Origin: Arthrobacter sp.
GTDB lineage: Bacteria; Actinomycetota; Actinomycetes; Actinomycetales; Micrococcaceae
DNA: 22,925 bases
Reading direction: 5' to 3'
Assembly (NCBI GenBank): GCA_030146405.1
Contig: JASLBS010000101.1
Location: 1-22,925 of the forward strand
This document shows positions 1-7,373 of this stretch, one piece after another. A program made the translations under genes and the position numbers. The notes beneath the pieces were generated by a model. It saw only the letters and a program-made list of their open reading frames with translations. It did no database searches and was not told where the DNA came from. Position 1 is the stretch's first letter. Each line of letters opens with the position of its first letter.

Positions 1-306
1 GCGGCCCAGGGCCAGTTGGGCGTGATGCAGGACTGCACGCGTCTGGCCAGCAACGCCCTCGCCGCAGCGGGGATCAACTTCCACGGCTGGCCTGCAGGCT
101 ACCTCTCCCTCGGACGCACGGTGAGCGCCGGCGAAGCCATCCCGGGTGACCTCATCTACTACGCCGACGGCGGCATGGGCATGGCTCACATCGCGGTCTA
201 CATCGGTGCCGGCCAGGCCGTGCACGGTGGGTTCAACGGCAACACCACGGTGATCGCACCGGCCGAGCTCGGGTCGGGTGGCGTGTACATCCGCGTCGGC
301 GGCTGA
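1..306 (+). CDS. NlpC/P60-type cell-wall peptidase, C-terminal part (5' end outside window)
   Basis: The reading frame is open from the first base, so only the last 101 residues are visible. They form the catalytic core of an NlpC/P60 (CHAP-like papain fold) domain: the nucleophile Cys is at fragment residue 12 in a DCTRLAS motif, the catalytic His is at residue 63 in MAHIAVYIG, and a possible third polar residue is His75. A GDLIYY strand precedes the His motif, as is usual in the family. Proteins of this family hydrolyse D-Glu-diaminopimelate or N-terminal peptide bonds of peptidoglycan stem peptides and are exported. The signal peptide and any SH3, LysM or coiled-coil regions would lie upstream of the window. 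The gene ends 17 bases before a strong terminator hairpin, so it is the last gene of its transcript. The family call is firm; the exact substrate cannot be told. Confidence 0.85.
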   Translation, partial: AAQGQLGVMQDCTRLASNALAAAGINFHGWPAGYLSLGRTVSAGEAIPGDLIYYADGGMGMAHIAVYIGAGQAVHGGFNGNTTVIAPAELGSGGVYIRVGG

Positions 307-322
307 TCGACCAGCAGGACCT

Positions 323-362
323 GACGAAGGACCCGGCACCTGTGCCGGGTCCTTCGTCTTTC
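323..362 (+). terminator. Rho-independent-type terminator after the NlpC/P60 gene
   Basis: A perfect 17-bp inverted repeat (arms at 323-339 and 342-358, starting GACGAAGGACC) with a two-base centre is followed by TTTCCC. It starts 17 bases after the stop codon. The T-tract is short, as is common in actinobacteria. Confidence 0.85.
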
Positions 363-596
363 CCGCTGGAGAGTGTCCGGCTCCGGCGCACGTTCGGCCC
401 TGCGCGACCGGTGCCGGTCCTCCGAGCCACCGGCATCCCGAATACACCAGAAACACCTCCCCTGGAACCGGCGGAGCGTCGATTAGCAGCACGGTGGTGT
501 CCGGTTTACCCTTGCAGAGTCAATCCGAAGCACTTCTCCCGTACCCCGGGATGGCAACCGGTTGTGGGGATACAGGTCAGCGATGAGGCTCTCTTC

Positions 597-1094
597 ATGC
601 GCACTCTTGTTCTGAACGCAGGGTATGAACCACTGGCGGTGGTCACCTTCCGCCGGGCGCTGGTGCTTGTGCTCACGGGGAAGGCGAGCGTGGTGGAGGA
701 GGATGACGATCCCGTGGTGGGCCCCACCGATGTGCTCGGCCGGCCCTCGGTGATCCTGCTCAACCGGTACGTGAAGATCCCGTACCGGCAGGATGTCGCC
801 GCCACGCGACGTGGAGTACTGCGGCGCGACAACCACCTCTGCGCCTACTGCGGCAAGACGGCCTCCACCATCGACCACGTGATGCCGCGCTCACGGGGCG
901 GAGCGGACACGTGGGAGAACCTCGTGGCGTGCTGCCTGAAGTGCAACAACGCCAAGAGCGACAAGACACTCAGCAGCCTGGGCTGGAAGCTCCGGATCGT
1001 ACCCTCGCCACCGAGGGGCCCGCAGTGGCAGATCCGTGAGCTGGAGAAACCCGCGCCGCAGTGGAGCGCCTTCCTCACCGAGAACGCCGCATGA
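597..1094 (+). CDS. HNH endonuclease family protein
   Basis: A 165-residue protein with a zinc-supported HNH (beta-beta-alpha metal) nuclease fold in its second half. Visible are CAYC (C82, C85), the catalytic pair D93-H94, N108 in the ENL motif, and the second zinc pair C113/C116 followed by NNAK. The N-terminal 70 residues, beginning MRTLVLNAGYEP, match the conserved stand-alone HNH proteins of actinobacteria and cyanobacteria, whose role in the cell is not established. I chose the ATG at 597 because it begins this conserved N-terminus and has GAGG at 585-588, eight bases upstream; the frame is open further upstream, but that part does not look coding. The stop overlaps the mobA start by four bases (ATGA), so the two are probably translationally coupled. 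Nuclease chemistry is likely from the intact motif; the target is unknown. Confidence 0.88.
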   Translation: MRTLVLNAGYEPLAVVTFRRALVLVLTGKASVVEEDDDPVVGPTDVLGRPSVILLNRYVKIPYRQDVAATRRGVLRRDNHLCAYCGKTASTIDHVMPRSRGGADTWENLVACCLKCNNAKSDKTLSSLGWKLRIVPSPPRGPQWQIRELEKPAPQWSAFLTENAA

Positions 1095-1723
1095 GCCCTA
1101 CGCCCCCCGAATTCGACGCGATCATCCTGGCCGGTGGGCGCTCGTCGCGGCTCGGCGGCGTTCCGAAGGCCGGTCTGATGTTCGAGGGCGCCACATTGCT
1201 CGAGCGGACCTGTTCGGCACTGGCGGCCGCCCGGCACCTGACGGTGGTGGGACCCGAGCCGGACCACGCCCAGCGACCCGCAGGAGGACCTCCGTGGTCC
1301 TTCGTCCGTGAGGAGCCCGCTTTCGCGGGTCCCGCCGCCGCCCTGGTCGCGGGATTCCGTGCGGGTACCGGTGCTCGTGCCGGCGGAGGTGCCGGGTCGT
1401 CGTGGTGCGTCGTCGTCGCCTGCGACATGCCACGGGTGGCCGAGCTCCTGGCTGTGCTGCTCGCCGAGGCCGGCCGCGACGGCGGTGACTCCTCGCTCGT
1501 GGCGGTGGACGACGGGCGGGAACAACCGCTCGCGGCCCTGTACCGCAGCGAAGACCTCCGCGGAGCGATCGATGCAGTCCTGGCACGGGGGAGCGCCGAC
1601 AATCTGTCGATGCGAAGCCTCCTTGCTACTGTGAGAACCAGACCAGTCCCGGTTCCGCCGGGTACAACCCGCGACGTCGACACCTGGGCTGATGCACGAG
1701 AACTGGGCGTCGACGTCCCCTAG
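1091..1723 (+). CDS. mobA: Molybdenum cofactor guanylyltransferase (MobA-like NTP transferase)
   Basis: MobA transfers GMP from GTP to molybdopterin to make the guanine-dinucleotide form of the molybdenum cofactor used by DMSO-reductase-family enzymes. The 210-residue protein opens with the nucleotide-binding signature LAGGRSSRLGG (residues 13-23) followed by K26. It has the metal-binding Asp in CDMP (D112), then GREQPLAALY (142-151) and a C-terminal DVDTWADAREL segment typical of the family. Length is normal for MobA (about 190-210). The start ATG at 1091 overlaps the HNH stop. Downstream are DUF6457 and moeA, which supports a molybdopterin role rather than a sugar or CTP transferase. MobA and MocA (cytidylyl) enzymes are close relatives; guanylyl specificity is inferred from the nearby FdhF-type enzyme, which would use the dinucleotide cofactor. 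Confidence 0.85.
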   Translation: MSPTPPEFDAIILAGGRSSRLGGVPKAGLMFEGATLLERTCSALAAARHLTVVGPEPDHAQRPAGGPPWSFVREEPAFAGPAAALVAGFRAGTGARAGGGAGSSWCVVVACDMPRVAELLAVLLAEAGRDGGDSSLVAVDDGREQPLAALYRSEDLRGAIDAVLARGSADNLSMRSLLATVRTRPVPVPPGTTRDVDTWADARELGVDVP

Positions 1724-1741
1724 CATCCACCCGGAGGATCC

Positions 1742-2026
1742 ATGGCCGACCGCCAGAAGCTGCTGAACGACTGGACCGAGAAACTGCTCACCGCCTTCGA
1801 GCTCGATGGCACCGAAGTGGACATCGATGCCGTGCTCGACCTCGCGGCGAAGGCCGCCCACGGGGTGGTGCGCCCGGCTGCACCCCTGACCACGTTCGTG
1901 GCGGGGTACGCGGCCGGTCTCGCCGTCGCCAGCGGGCAGGCAGAGGAGCAGGTGGCCATGCGGTCAGCCATGGGCGTGGCGGACGCCCTGTGCGCCGAGG
2001 TCTCGACGGAAGAGGGGACCGCATGA
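1742..2026 (+). CDS. DUF6457 domain small protein (molybdenum-cofactor operon)
   Basis: A 94-residue acidic, mostly helical protein with no predicted membrane segment or signal peptide. It matches my memory of the DUF6457 family: an N-terminal LNDWTEKLLTAFEL helix, a VDIDAVLDLAAKAAHGVVRPAAP core with a conserved basic-proline turn, then a TTFVAGYAAGLA helix. It has a good ribosome site (GGAGG at 1733-1737) and lies 18 bases after mobA, and its stop overlaps the moeA start by four bases (ATGA). I recall that in some actinobacteria this domain sits next to, or fused behind, MobA, so a helper role in cofactor insertion or in MobA/MoeA action is a reasonable inference. No biochemical function is known to me, and no catalytic motif is visible. 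Confidence 0.8.
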   Translation: MADRQKLLNDWTEKLLTAFELDGTEVDIDAVLDLAAKAAHGVVRPAAPLTTFVAGYAAGLAVASGQAEEQVAMRSAMGVADALCAEVSTEEGTA

Positions 2027-3282
2027 GTGGGCCCGGCGGGCACGACGTCGACTGGGCGACCGCCCGCACAGTCGCCCATGGTGCCGGGCACGCGCTGCCG
2101 TTCCAGACCGTCAACCTGGCCGACGCCCTCGGGCAGACCCTCGCGGAACCCGTGCACACCCTGCAGGCCATGCCGCACTACGCCTCGTCCGCCATGGACG
2201 GCTGGGCGGTCAACGGTGAGCCGCCCTGGAAGCTGGTGAGTACCACGGAGCCGGAGGAGAACCACCGGGGCCGTCCGGCACCGCATGCCGCCTCCGGTCA
2301 CGTGTCGCTGCAACCCGGGGAGGCCACGTTCATCCTCACCGGCGGAGTGGTGCCTCAGAACGCAGTCGGCATCCTGCGGACCGAGCGGGGGTCGGTGCGT
2401 GGTGACTTGCTGGACCGCAACGAGTCCGCCCGCCCCGACGAACCGGCACCGGACGAACACATCCGCCCCGCAGGGGAGGAGGCCGAGGTGGGCCTCGAGG
2501 CCATTCCCGCGGGCGTGGTCCTCAATCCTGCGCAGATAGCCCTGGCGGCGGTGTGCGGCCACGACACGCTCACCGTCCTCCGTGCCCCGAGGGTGTCCCT
2601 GCTGATGACCGGGGACGAGGTGATCGAGCACGGCCTCCCGGGCCCGGGCCAGGTGCGCGACACGTTCGGGCCCCAGCTGCCGGGATTCGTCTCGATGCTG
2701 GGCGGCCACGTGGACGTCGCGGGCCGCGCGAAGGATGACCTGGACGACGTCGTGGCCGCCATCAGTGCCGAGCCCACCGACGAGTTCTCCTTGGCGAGGG
2801 CCTCCGGTGACGTGCTCATCACCACGGGCGGAACCGGCAGTTCGTCGGCCGACCACATCCGCAGGGCGCTGACGGACCTCGGAGCCGAGCTGATCATCGA
2901 CGGGATCGCGATGCGCCCCGGTCACCCCACGCTCCTGGCACGACTGCCCGACGGCCGGTTCCTGGTAGGGCTGCCCGGCAATCCGCTCGCCGCGATGATG
3001 GCCATGCTCACCGTGGCCGGTCCCCTGATCGCGGGCCTTCGCGGTGCACCGCTCGAGCAGCCGTCGGAGGTGACGGTGGCCGACGCCTTCGAGCCCCTTC
3101 CGGGCAGGAGCCGCCTCGTGCCGTACCAGGTCGAGGCGGGCAGGGCAGTGCCGAGCAACCACCAGCGATCCGGCATGCTGCGCGGCCTCGCGTCGGCCCA
3201 CGGTGTCATGGTCATCCCGGCGGACGGCTGCGAGCCGGGGGACGTGATCCCTGCCCTGTCCCTGCCCTGGCTGGCGCGTTGA
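2023..3282 (+). CDS. moeA: Molybdopterin molybdotransferase (MoeA)
   Basis: MoeA inserts molybdate into adenylylated molybdopterin, giving the molybdenum cofactor. The 419-residue product has the domain I/III signature SSAMDGWAV (55-63), the catalytic-domain motif LMTGDEV (194-200), a VRDTFGPQLPGFV segment in place of the common DSN form, LITTGGTGSSSADH (265-278), the MRPGHP motif (297-302) and GLPGNPLAAM (316-325), and a short C-terminal domain IV. The GG-T-G-S-S-S form of the glycine loop differs from the E. coli GGVSVG and resembles the variant seen in many actinobacterial MoeA proteins. The start ATG at 2023 has GAGGGGA at 2011-2017 and overlaps the DUF6457 stop. It is the last gene of the operon and is followed by a terminator shared with fdhF. 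Confidence 0.9.
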   Translation: MSGPGGHDVDWATARTVAHGAGHALPFQTVNLADALGQTLAEPVHTLQAMPHYASSAMDGWAVNGEPPWKLVSTTEPEENHRGRPAPHAASGHVSLQPGEATFILTGGVVPQNAVGILRTERGSVRGDLLDRNESARPDEPAPDEHIRPAGEEAEVGLEAIPAGVVLNPAQIALAAVCGHDTLTVLRAPRVSLLMTGDEVIEHGLPGPGQVRDTFGPQLPGFVSMLGGHVDVAGRAKDDLDDVVAAISAEPTDEFSLARASGDVLITTGGTGSSSADHIRRALTDLGAELIIDGIAMRPGHPTLLARLPDGRFLVGLPGNPLAAMMAMLTVAGPLIAGLRGAPLEQPSEVTVADAFEPLPGRSRLVPYQVEAGRAVPSNHQRSGMLRGLASAHGVMVIPADGCEPGDVIPALSLPWLAR

Positions 3283-3291
3283 CCCGAGGGT

Positions 3292-3340
3292 GAAACAGGA
3301 AGCGCCGGCTCCCTTCGCGGGTGCCGGCGCTTCCTGTTTC
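3292..3340. terminator. Bidirectional terminator between moeA and fdhF
   Basis: A perfect 18-bp inverted repeat (3292-3309 and 3323-3340, beginning GAAACAGGAAGC) has a 13-base loop that can itself pair CCC with GGG. The outer edges read as A- and T-containing tracts on both strands, so it can serve both convergent genes. Confidence 0.85.
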
Positions 3341-3354
3341 GATGACTTCCTTCG

Positions 3355-5688
3355 TCAGGCTGCTTTCTCGAGCCTCACGATGACCGACTTCGAGGTGGGT
3401 GTCCCGCTGACGTCCGCCGTGGAGTCGAGGGGCACCAGCACGTTGGTCTCCGGGTAGTAGGCCGCGGCGCAACCCTTGGGGGTCGAGTACGCGATGACCC
3501 GGAAGTCCTCGGCGCGGCGCTCCACGCCGTCCTTCCACTCGGACACCAGGTGCACCATGTCGCCGTCGTCGATCCCCGCCTCCGCGATGTCCTCGCGGTT
3601 GAGGAACACCACGCGCCGTCCGTGGTGGACGCCGCGGTAGCGGTCGTCCTTGCCGTAGATCGTGGTGTTGTACTGATCGTGCGACCGCAGGGTCTGGAGG
3701 ATCAGGCGACCCTCGGCGACCTTCGGGTACTCCAGGGTGTTGGCCGTGAAGTTGGCCTTGCCCGTGGTGGTGGTGAAGGTCCGGCTGTCGCGCGGTCCGT
3801 TCGGCAGGACGAACCCGCCGGGCTCGTTGATGCGGTCCTCGAAGTCCTGGAAGCCGGGAACGACGGCGCTGATGTGTTCGCGGATCACGCTGTAGTCCGC
3901 CTGCGCGGCCACCCAGTCGAGCTGGGGTGCGTGCGTGGCGAACGGGCTGTCGGACCGCGCGAACAGGCGGTCACCGAGCTGGCAGACGATCTCGATCTCC
4001 GAGCGCATCTCAGTGCTGGAGGGCTTCAGGCGTCCCCGCGAGGCGTGCACCGCACTCATCGAGTCCTCCACGGTGACGCGCTGGTCGCCGCCGGACTGGG
4101 TGTCCCGGTCCGTGCGCCCGAGGGCGGGGAGGATCAGGGCGCGCTTCCCGGTCACCACGTGGGAGCGGTTCAGCTTGGTGGAGACCTGCACGGTCAGGCG
4201 GGTGTTGCGCAGGGCCTGTTCCGTGACGTTGGTGTCCGGGGTGGCACGGACGAAGTTCCCGCCCATGCCCATGAACACGCGCCCCTTGCCGTCCCGCATG
4301 GCGCGGATCGCGGCGACGGTGTCGAAACCGTGGTCGCGTGGGGACTCGAAGCGGAAACGCTTGTCCAGTGCATCGTGGAACGCCCCGGGCATCCGCTCGA
4401 AGATACCCATGGTGCGGTCGCCCTGCACGTTCGAGTGGCCCCGGACCGGGCAGACGCCGGCACCGGGCTTGCCCACGTTGCCCTGGAGCAGCAGGACGTT
4501 GACCACATCACGCAGCGTCGCCACGGAGTGCTTGTGCTGCGTGAGGCCCATGGCCCAGCAGACGATCGTGCCGGGGGAGGCGATCATGCGGTCGCCGAGC
4601 TTGGTGATCTCCGCCTTGGAGATACCGCTTGCGAGGGTGATCTCCTCCCAGGAGGTCTCTCGCAGGCTCGCGAGGTAGTCCTCGAGGCCGAGGGTGTGCT
4701 CGGCGATGAAGGCGTGGTCGAAGACCGTGCCCGTAGCTTCCTCGCGCTCGAGCAGGTGCTTGCCGAGTCCGCGGAACAGCGCCTGGTCCCCGCCGATGCG
4801 GATCTGCAGGAAGTCGTCGGCCAGGGCGGTGCCGCCACCGAAGCGCGTACCCAGCAGCCCCATGGGGTTCTGCGGGTTCTCGAACCGCAGCAGGCCGGCC
4901 TCGGGCAGGGGATTGATGGCCACGATCGCCCCGCCGTTCTTCTTCGCCTTCTCGAGCGAGGTGAGCATGCGGGGGTGGTTGGTGCCCGGGTTCTGGCCGG
5001 CGACGATGATCAGCGGTGCGGTGTCGATGTCGAGCAGGGACACCGTGCCCTTGCCGACGCCGAGGGTCTCGTTCAGGGCGGACCCGGAGGATTCGTGGCA
5101 CATGTTGGAGCAGTCCGGCAGGTTGTTGGTACCGATCCCGCGCACCATCAGCTGGTACAGGAAAGCGGCCTCGTTGGAGGTGCGCCCGGAGGTGTAGAAG
5201 ATGGACTCGTCCGGGCTGTCCATCGCCGCGAGCTCCTCGACGATCACCTGGTACGCCTCGTCCCAGCTGACGGGACGGTAGTGGGTGCCGCCGGCGTCGA
5301 GCAGCATGGGGTGCGTCAGGCGGCCCTGCTGGCCGAGCCAGTAGTCGTCGCGCGCCATGAGGTCGTCGATCGAGTGTTCGGCGAAGAAGGTCGGCGGGAC
5401 CGTGCGCCGCGTCGCCTCCTCGGCGACAGCCTTGGCGCCGTTCTCGCAGAACTCGGCGGTGTGGCGCTTGTCGCCCTCGGGCCAGGCGCACCCCATGCAG
5501 TCGAAACCCTTGGTCTGGTTGACCGCGAGCAGCGTCTGCGCGCTGCGCACCGCGCCCATCTGGTCGTAGGAGATCTTGAGGGAGTTGATGACGGCGGGTA
5601 GCCCCACGGCCTTGGTCTTCGGGGCTCCTACTGTCAGTCGCGACTCGTCGATGTTGTCCCGGGGTGCCTCTTTGGCCAAGCTGTCCAC
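3355..5688 (-). CDS. FdhF/YdeP family molybdopterin oxidoreductase, alpha subunit
   Basis: A 777-residue cytoplasmic-type enzyme (no Tat signal) with all domains of a bis-MGD oxidoreductase. Near the N-terminus C64, C67 and C81 (in FDCMGCAWPEG and FCENGAK) are the candidate iron-sulfur ligands; only three cysteines are visible, as I recall for the YdeP-like group. C197 in SNMCHESSG lines up with Sec140 of E. coli formate dehydrogenase H and should be the molybdenum ligand. The PVRGHSNVQGDRTMG stretch carries the conserved active-site Arg, and the last 120 residues are the dinucleotide-binding domain. Members are often called formate dehydrogenase, but YdeP itself is linked to acid resistance and the substrate is not settled. 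No electron-transfer subunit is adjacent. The 5' end is uncertain: GTG at 5688 has AAGGA too close, while TTG at 5679 lies ten bases after it. Divergent fdhD and the mobA-moeA operon support a working molybdoenzyme. Confidence 0.88.
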   Translation of the reverse strand: MDSLAKEAPRDNIDESRLTVGAPKTKAVGLPAVINSLKISYDQMGAVRSAQTLLAVNQTKGFDCMGCAWPEGDKRHTAEFCENGAKAVAEEATRRTVPPTFFAEHSIDDLMARDDYWLGQQGRLTHPMLLDAGGTHYRPVSWDEAYQVIVEELAAMDSPDESIFYTSGRTSNEAAFLYQLMVRGIGTNNLPDCSNMCHESSGSALNETLGVGKGTVSLLDIDTAPLIIVAGQNPGTNHPRMLTSLEKAKKNGGAIVAINPLPEAGLLRFENPQNPMGLLGTRFGGGTALADDFLQIRIGGDQALFRGLGKHLLEREEATGTVFDHAFIAEHTLGLEDYLASLRETSWEEITLASGISKAEITKLGDRMIASPGTIVCWAMGLTQHKHSVATLRDVVNVLLLQGNVGKPGAGVCPVRGHSNVQGDRTMGIFERMPGAFHDALDKRFRFESPRDHGFDTVAAIRAMRDGKGRVFMGMGGNFVRATPDTNVTEQALRNTRLTVQVSTKLNRSHVVTGKRALILPALGRTDRDTQSGGDQRVTVEDSMSAVHASRGRLKPSSTEMRSEIEIVCQLGDRLFARSDSPFATHAPQLDWVAAQADYSVIREHISAVVPGFQDFEDRINEPGGFVLPNGPRDSRTFTTTTGKANFTANTLEYPKVAEGRLILQTLRSHDQYNTTIYGKDDRYRGVHHGRRVVFLNREDIAEAGIDDGDMVHLVSEWKDGVERRAEDFRVIAYSTPKGCAAAYYPETNVLVPLDSTADVSGTPTSKSVIVRLEKAA

Positions 5689-5770
5689 ATCCTTGTATCA
5701 GGGTCGACCGTCCCAGAAGGTGTCTGGAGTCAACTAACCTCAATGATAGGGCCGAGTTAAGGAGTGCCAG
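5689..5770. promoter_or_regulatory. Shared divergent promoter region of fdhF and fdhD
   Basis: An 82-base AT-richer gap between two divergent genes must hold both promoters or be read through. It contains AATGAT at 5742-5747 as a possible plus-strand -10, and TTGACT on the minus strand (5728-5733) as a possible -35. Neither has a convincing partner at normal spacing. The fdhD ribosome site AAGGAG is at 5759-5764. Confidence 0.4.
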
Positions 5771-6598
5771 ATGAATCGGGTCACGCAACGCCGTCGTATC
5801 ACGAAGTTCCGGATCGGCGCGCAGACCGGTCGCCGCGAGGACGTCCTCGCAGGCGAGGAACCGCTGGAGATCCGTCTGGGTGGCAACGCCTTCACGGTGA
5901 CCATGCGTACCCCGGGGGACGATTTCGACCTGGTGGCCGGATTCCTGGTCTCCGAGGGCGTGGTGTGGGAGCCCGGGCAGCTGCCCAGTCTGAGGTACTG
6001 CGCGGGAGTGGACGACAACGGCCAGCAGACCTTCAACGTGGTGGAGGCCCAGCTCCGTCCGGGAGTGGAGCTCCCGGACACCGCCATGGAGCGCCACGTC
6101 TATACCTCGAGTTCCTGCGGGATCTGCGGCACGGCCTCGATCGACGCTGTCCGCAAGTCCTCGCAGTTCGACCTCCACGAGGACGCCGCCTCCGTGGACC
6201 TCGGTGTCCTCGCATCCCTGCCGGATCGCCTGCGCGAGAGCCAGAAGCTGTTCGACCGCACGGGAGGCGTGCACGCCGCCGGCCTCTTCACCCCCGAGGG
6301 CGAGCTCCTGTGCCTCCGGGAGGACGTGGGCCGGCACAACGCCGTGGACAAGGTGGTGGGCTGGGCTCTGCGCGAAGGCATGCTGCCCCTGCGGGGGATG
6401 ATCCTCCAGGTGTCCGGCCGCGCCTCCTTCGAACTGGTGCAGAAGGCGCAGCTCGCGGGGATACCGGTGCTCGCCGCCGTCAGCGCGCCGTCCTCCCTCG
6501 CCGCCGACCTCGCGGACGACGCCGGGCTCACGCTGGTGGGCTTCAGCCGCGGGACGACCCTGAACTGCTACTCCCACCCGGACCGTATCGCGGCCTGA
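5771..6598 (+). CDS. fdhD: Formate dehydrogenase accessory sulfurtransferase FdhD
   Basis: FdhD carries sulfur from the cysteine desulfurase IscS to the molybdenum cofactor before it is loaded into formate-dehydrogenase-type enzymes; without the sulfido ligand these are inactive. The 275-residue protein shows the hallmark C-X2-C loop SSSCGICGTAS with C116 and C119 (C121/C124 in E. coli), the N-terminal EEPLEIRLGG and DFDLVAGFLVSEG motifs, and the C-terminal EDVGRHNAVDKVVG and VSGRASFELVQKA motifs that build the cofactor-binding site. The length is typical. The ATG at 5771 has a strong AAGGAG six bases upstream. It is divergent from the FdhF/YdeP enzyme, its probable client. It ends ten bases before the convergent importer ATPase. 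Confidence 0.95.
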   Translation: MNRVTQRRRITKFRIGAQTGRREDVLAGEEPLEIRLGGNAFTVTMRTPGDDFDLVAGFLVSEGVVWEPGQLPSLRYCAGVDDNGQQTFNVVEAQLRPGVELPDTAMERHVYTSSSCGICGTASIDAVRKSSQFDLHEDAASVDLGVLASLPDRLRESQKLFDRTGGVHAAGLFTPEGELLCLREDVGRHNAVDKVVGWALREGMLPLRGMILQVSGRASFELVQKAQLAGIPVLAAVSAPSSLAADLADDAGLTLVGFSRGTTLNCYSHPDRIAA

Positions 6599-6608
6599 CG
6601 ACCGGGCG

Positions 6609-7373
6609 CTAGAACGGGTTGAGCAGCCGCTGCACGAACCGGCGGGTGCGCTCCTCGCGGGGGTTCCGCAGCACCTGGTCCGGGTGTCCGTGCTCGACGA
6701 CGACACCGCCGTCCATGAAGACCACCTCGTCCGCGACCTCGCGGGCGAAGGCGAGTTCGTGCGTCACGATCACCATGGTCCACTTCTCCTCGGCGAGCTC
6801 CTTGATGACGGTGAGCACTTCCCCCACCAGTTCGGGATCGAGGGCCGACGTCGGCTCGTCGAAGAGCAGCAGATCGGGCTGCAGGGCGAGTGCCCGCACG
6901 ATTCCCACGCGCTGCTGCTGACCGCCGGAGAGGTTGAACGGGTACTCGTTCCGTTTGGCGGCCAGACCCACGCGCTCGAGGAGCCGCTCGGCGTCGGCCA
7001 CGGCCTCCTTCCGCGGTCGCCGCTGTACCTGGACCGGGCCCTCGATGATGTTCTCCAGCACCGTCATGTGCGGGAAGAGGTTGTAGTTCTGGAAGACCAT
7101 GGCGCTGCGATCCCGAAGGGACAGCGCCTGTTTCTTCGTCACCTTCGCGCCGAAGTCCACCGAGGGCCCACCCTGGAAGGCGACCGTTCCGCCGTCGGGG
7201 GTCTCGAGCCCGTTGAGGCAGCGGAGCACGGTGGTCTTGCCGGAGCCCGACGGCCCGACGAGCGCCACGACCTGACCGCCGGCGAGCTGCAGGTCGATGG
7301 ACCTCAGGACCTGGGTGGTCCCGAAGGACTTCTCCAGTCCGGTGACGGTGAGGAGCGGATCAATGGGCGACAA
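6609..7373 (-). CDS. Polar amino-acid (cystine-type) ABC importer ATP-binding protein
   Basis: The motor subunit of the importer encoded at 6609-8887. It has Walker A GPSGSGKTT (40-48), Q-loop Q95, signature LSGGQ (148-152), Walker B LLLFDEP (168-174) with catalytic E173, and switch H205. The stretch NLFPHMTVLENIIEGPV and the SALDPELVGEVL segment are very close to E. coli YecC (TcyN), the cystine importer ATPase, as I remember it. The start is non-ATG in any reading. TTG at 7373, overlapping the permease end by 14 bases, gives a normal 254-residue protein starting just before the first strand; a GTG at 7409 would add 12 poorly conserved residues. The overlap implies translational coupling. 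The 3' end nearly abuts fdhD, with no clear terminator in the ten-base gap. Confidence 0.9.
   Translation of the reverse strand: MSPIDPLLTVTGLEKSFGTTQVLRSIDLQLAGGQVVALVGPSGSGKTTVLRCLNGLETPDGGTVAFQGGPSVDFGAKVTKKQALSLRDRSAMVFQNYNLFPHMTVLENIIEGPVQVQRRPRKEAVADAERLLERVGLAAKRNEYPFNLSGGQQQRVGIVRALALQPDLLLFDEPTSALDPELVGEVLTVIKELAEEKWTMVIVTHELAFAREVADEVVFMDGGVVVEHGHPDQVLRNPREERTRRFVQRLLNPF

Noticed and set aside
1..13. Small inverted repeat GGCCC-A-GGGCC at the window start, as a second assembly fold-back
   Set aside because: Arms are only five bases, do not reach the first base, and the frame encodes a normal NlpC/P60 segment.
342..596. Longer HNH protein starting at 342
   Set aside because: The extension would begin inside the terminator stem of the upstream gene and is proline/arginine-rich without conservation signs; the family starts at MRTLVLNAGYEP.
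3550..5601. A 683-codon open frame on the plus strand opposite the FdhF/YdeP gene
   Set aside because: It is a high-GC shadow: composition is rich in V, G, A, R, H and D without any domain, while the minus strand encodes a complete oxidoreductase.
597..6598. Defence island built from the HNH nuclease and neighbours
   Set aside because: All neighbours are molybdenum-cofactor or oxidoreductase genes, and there is no methylase, helicase or toxin partner.
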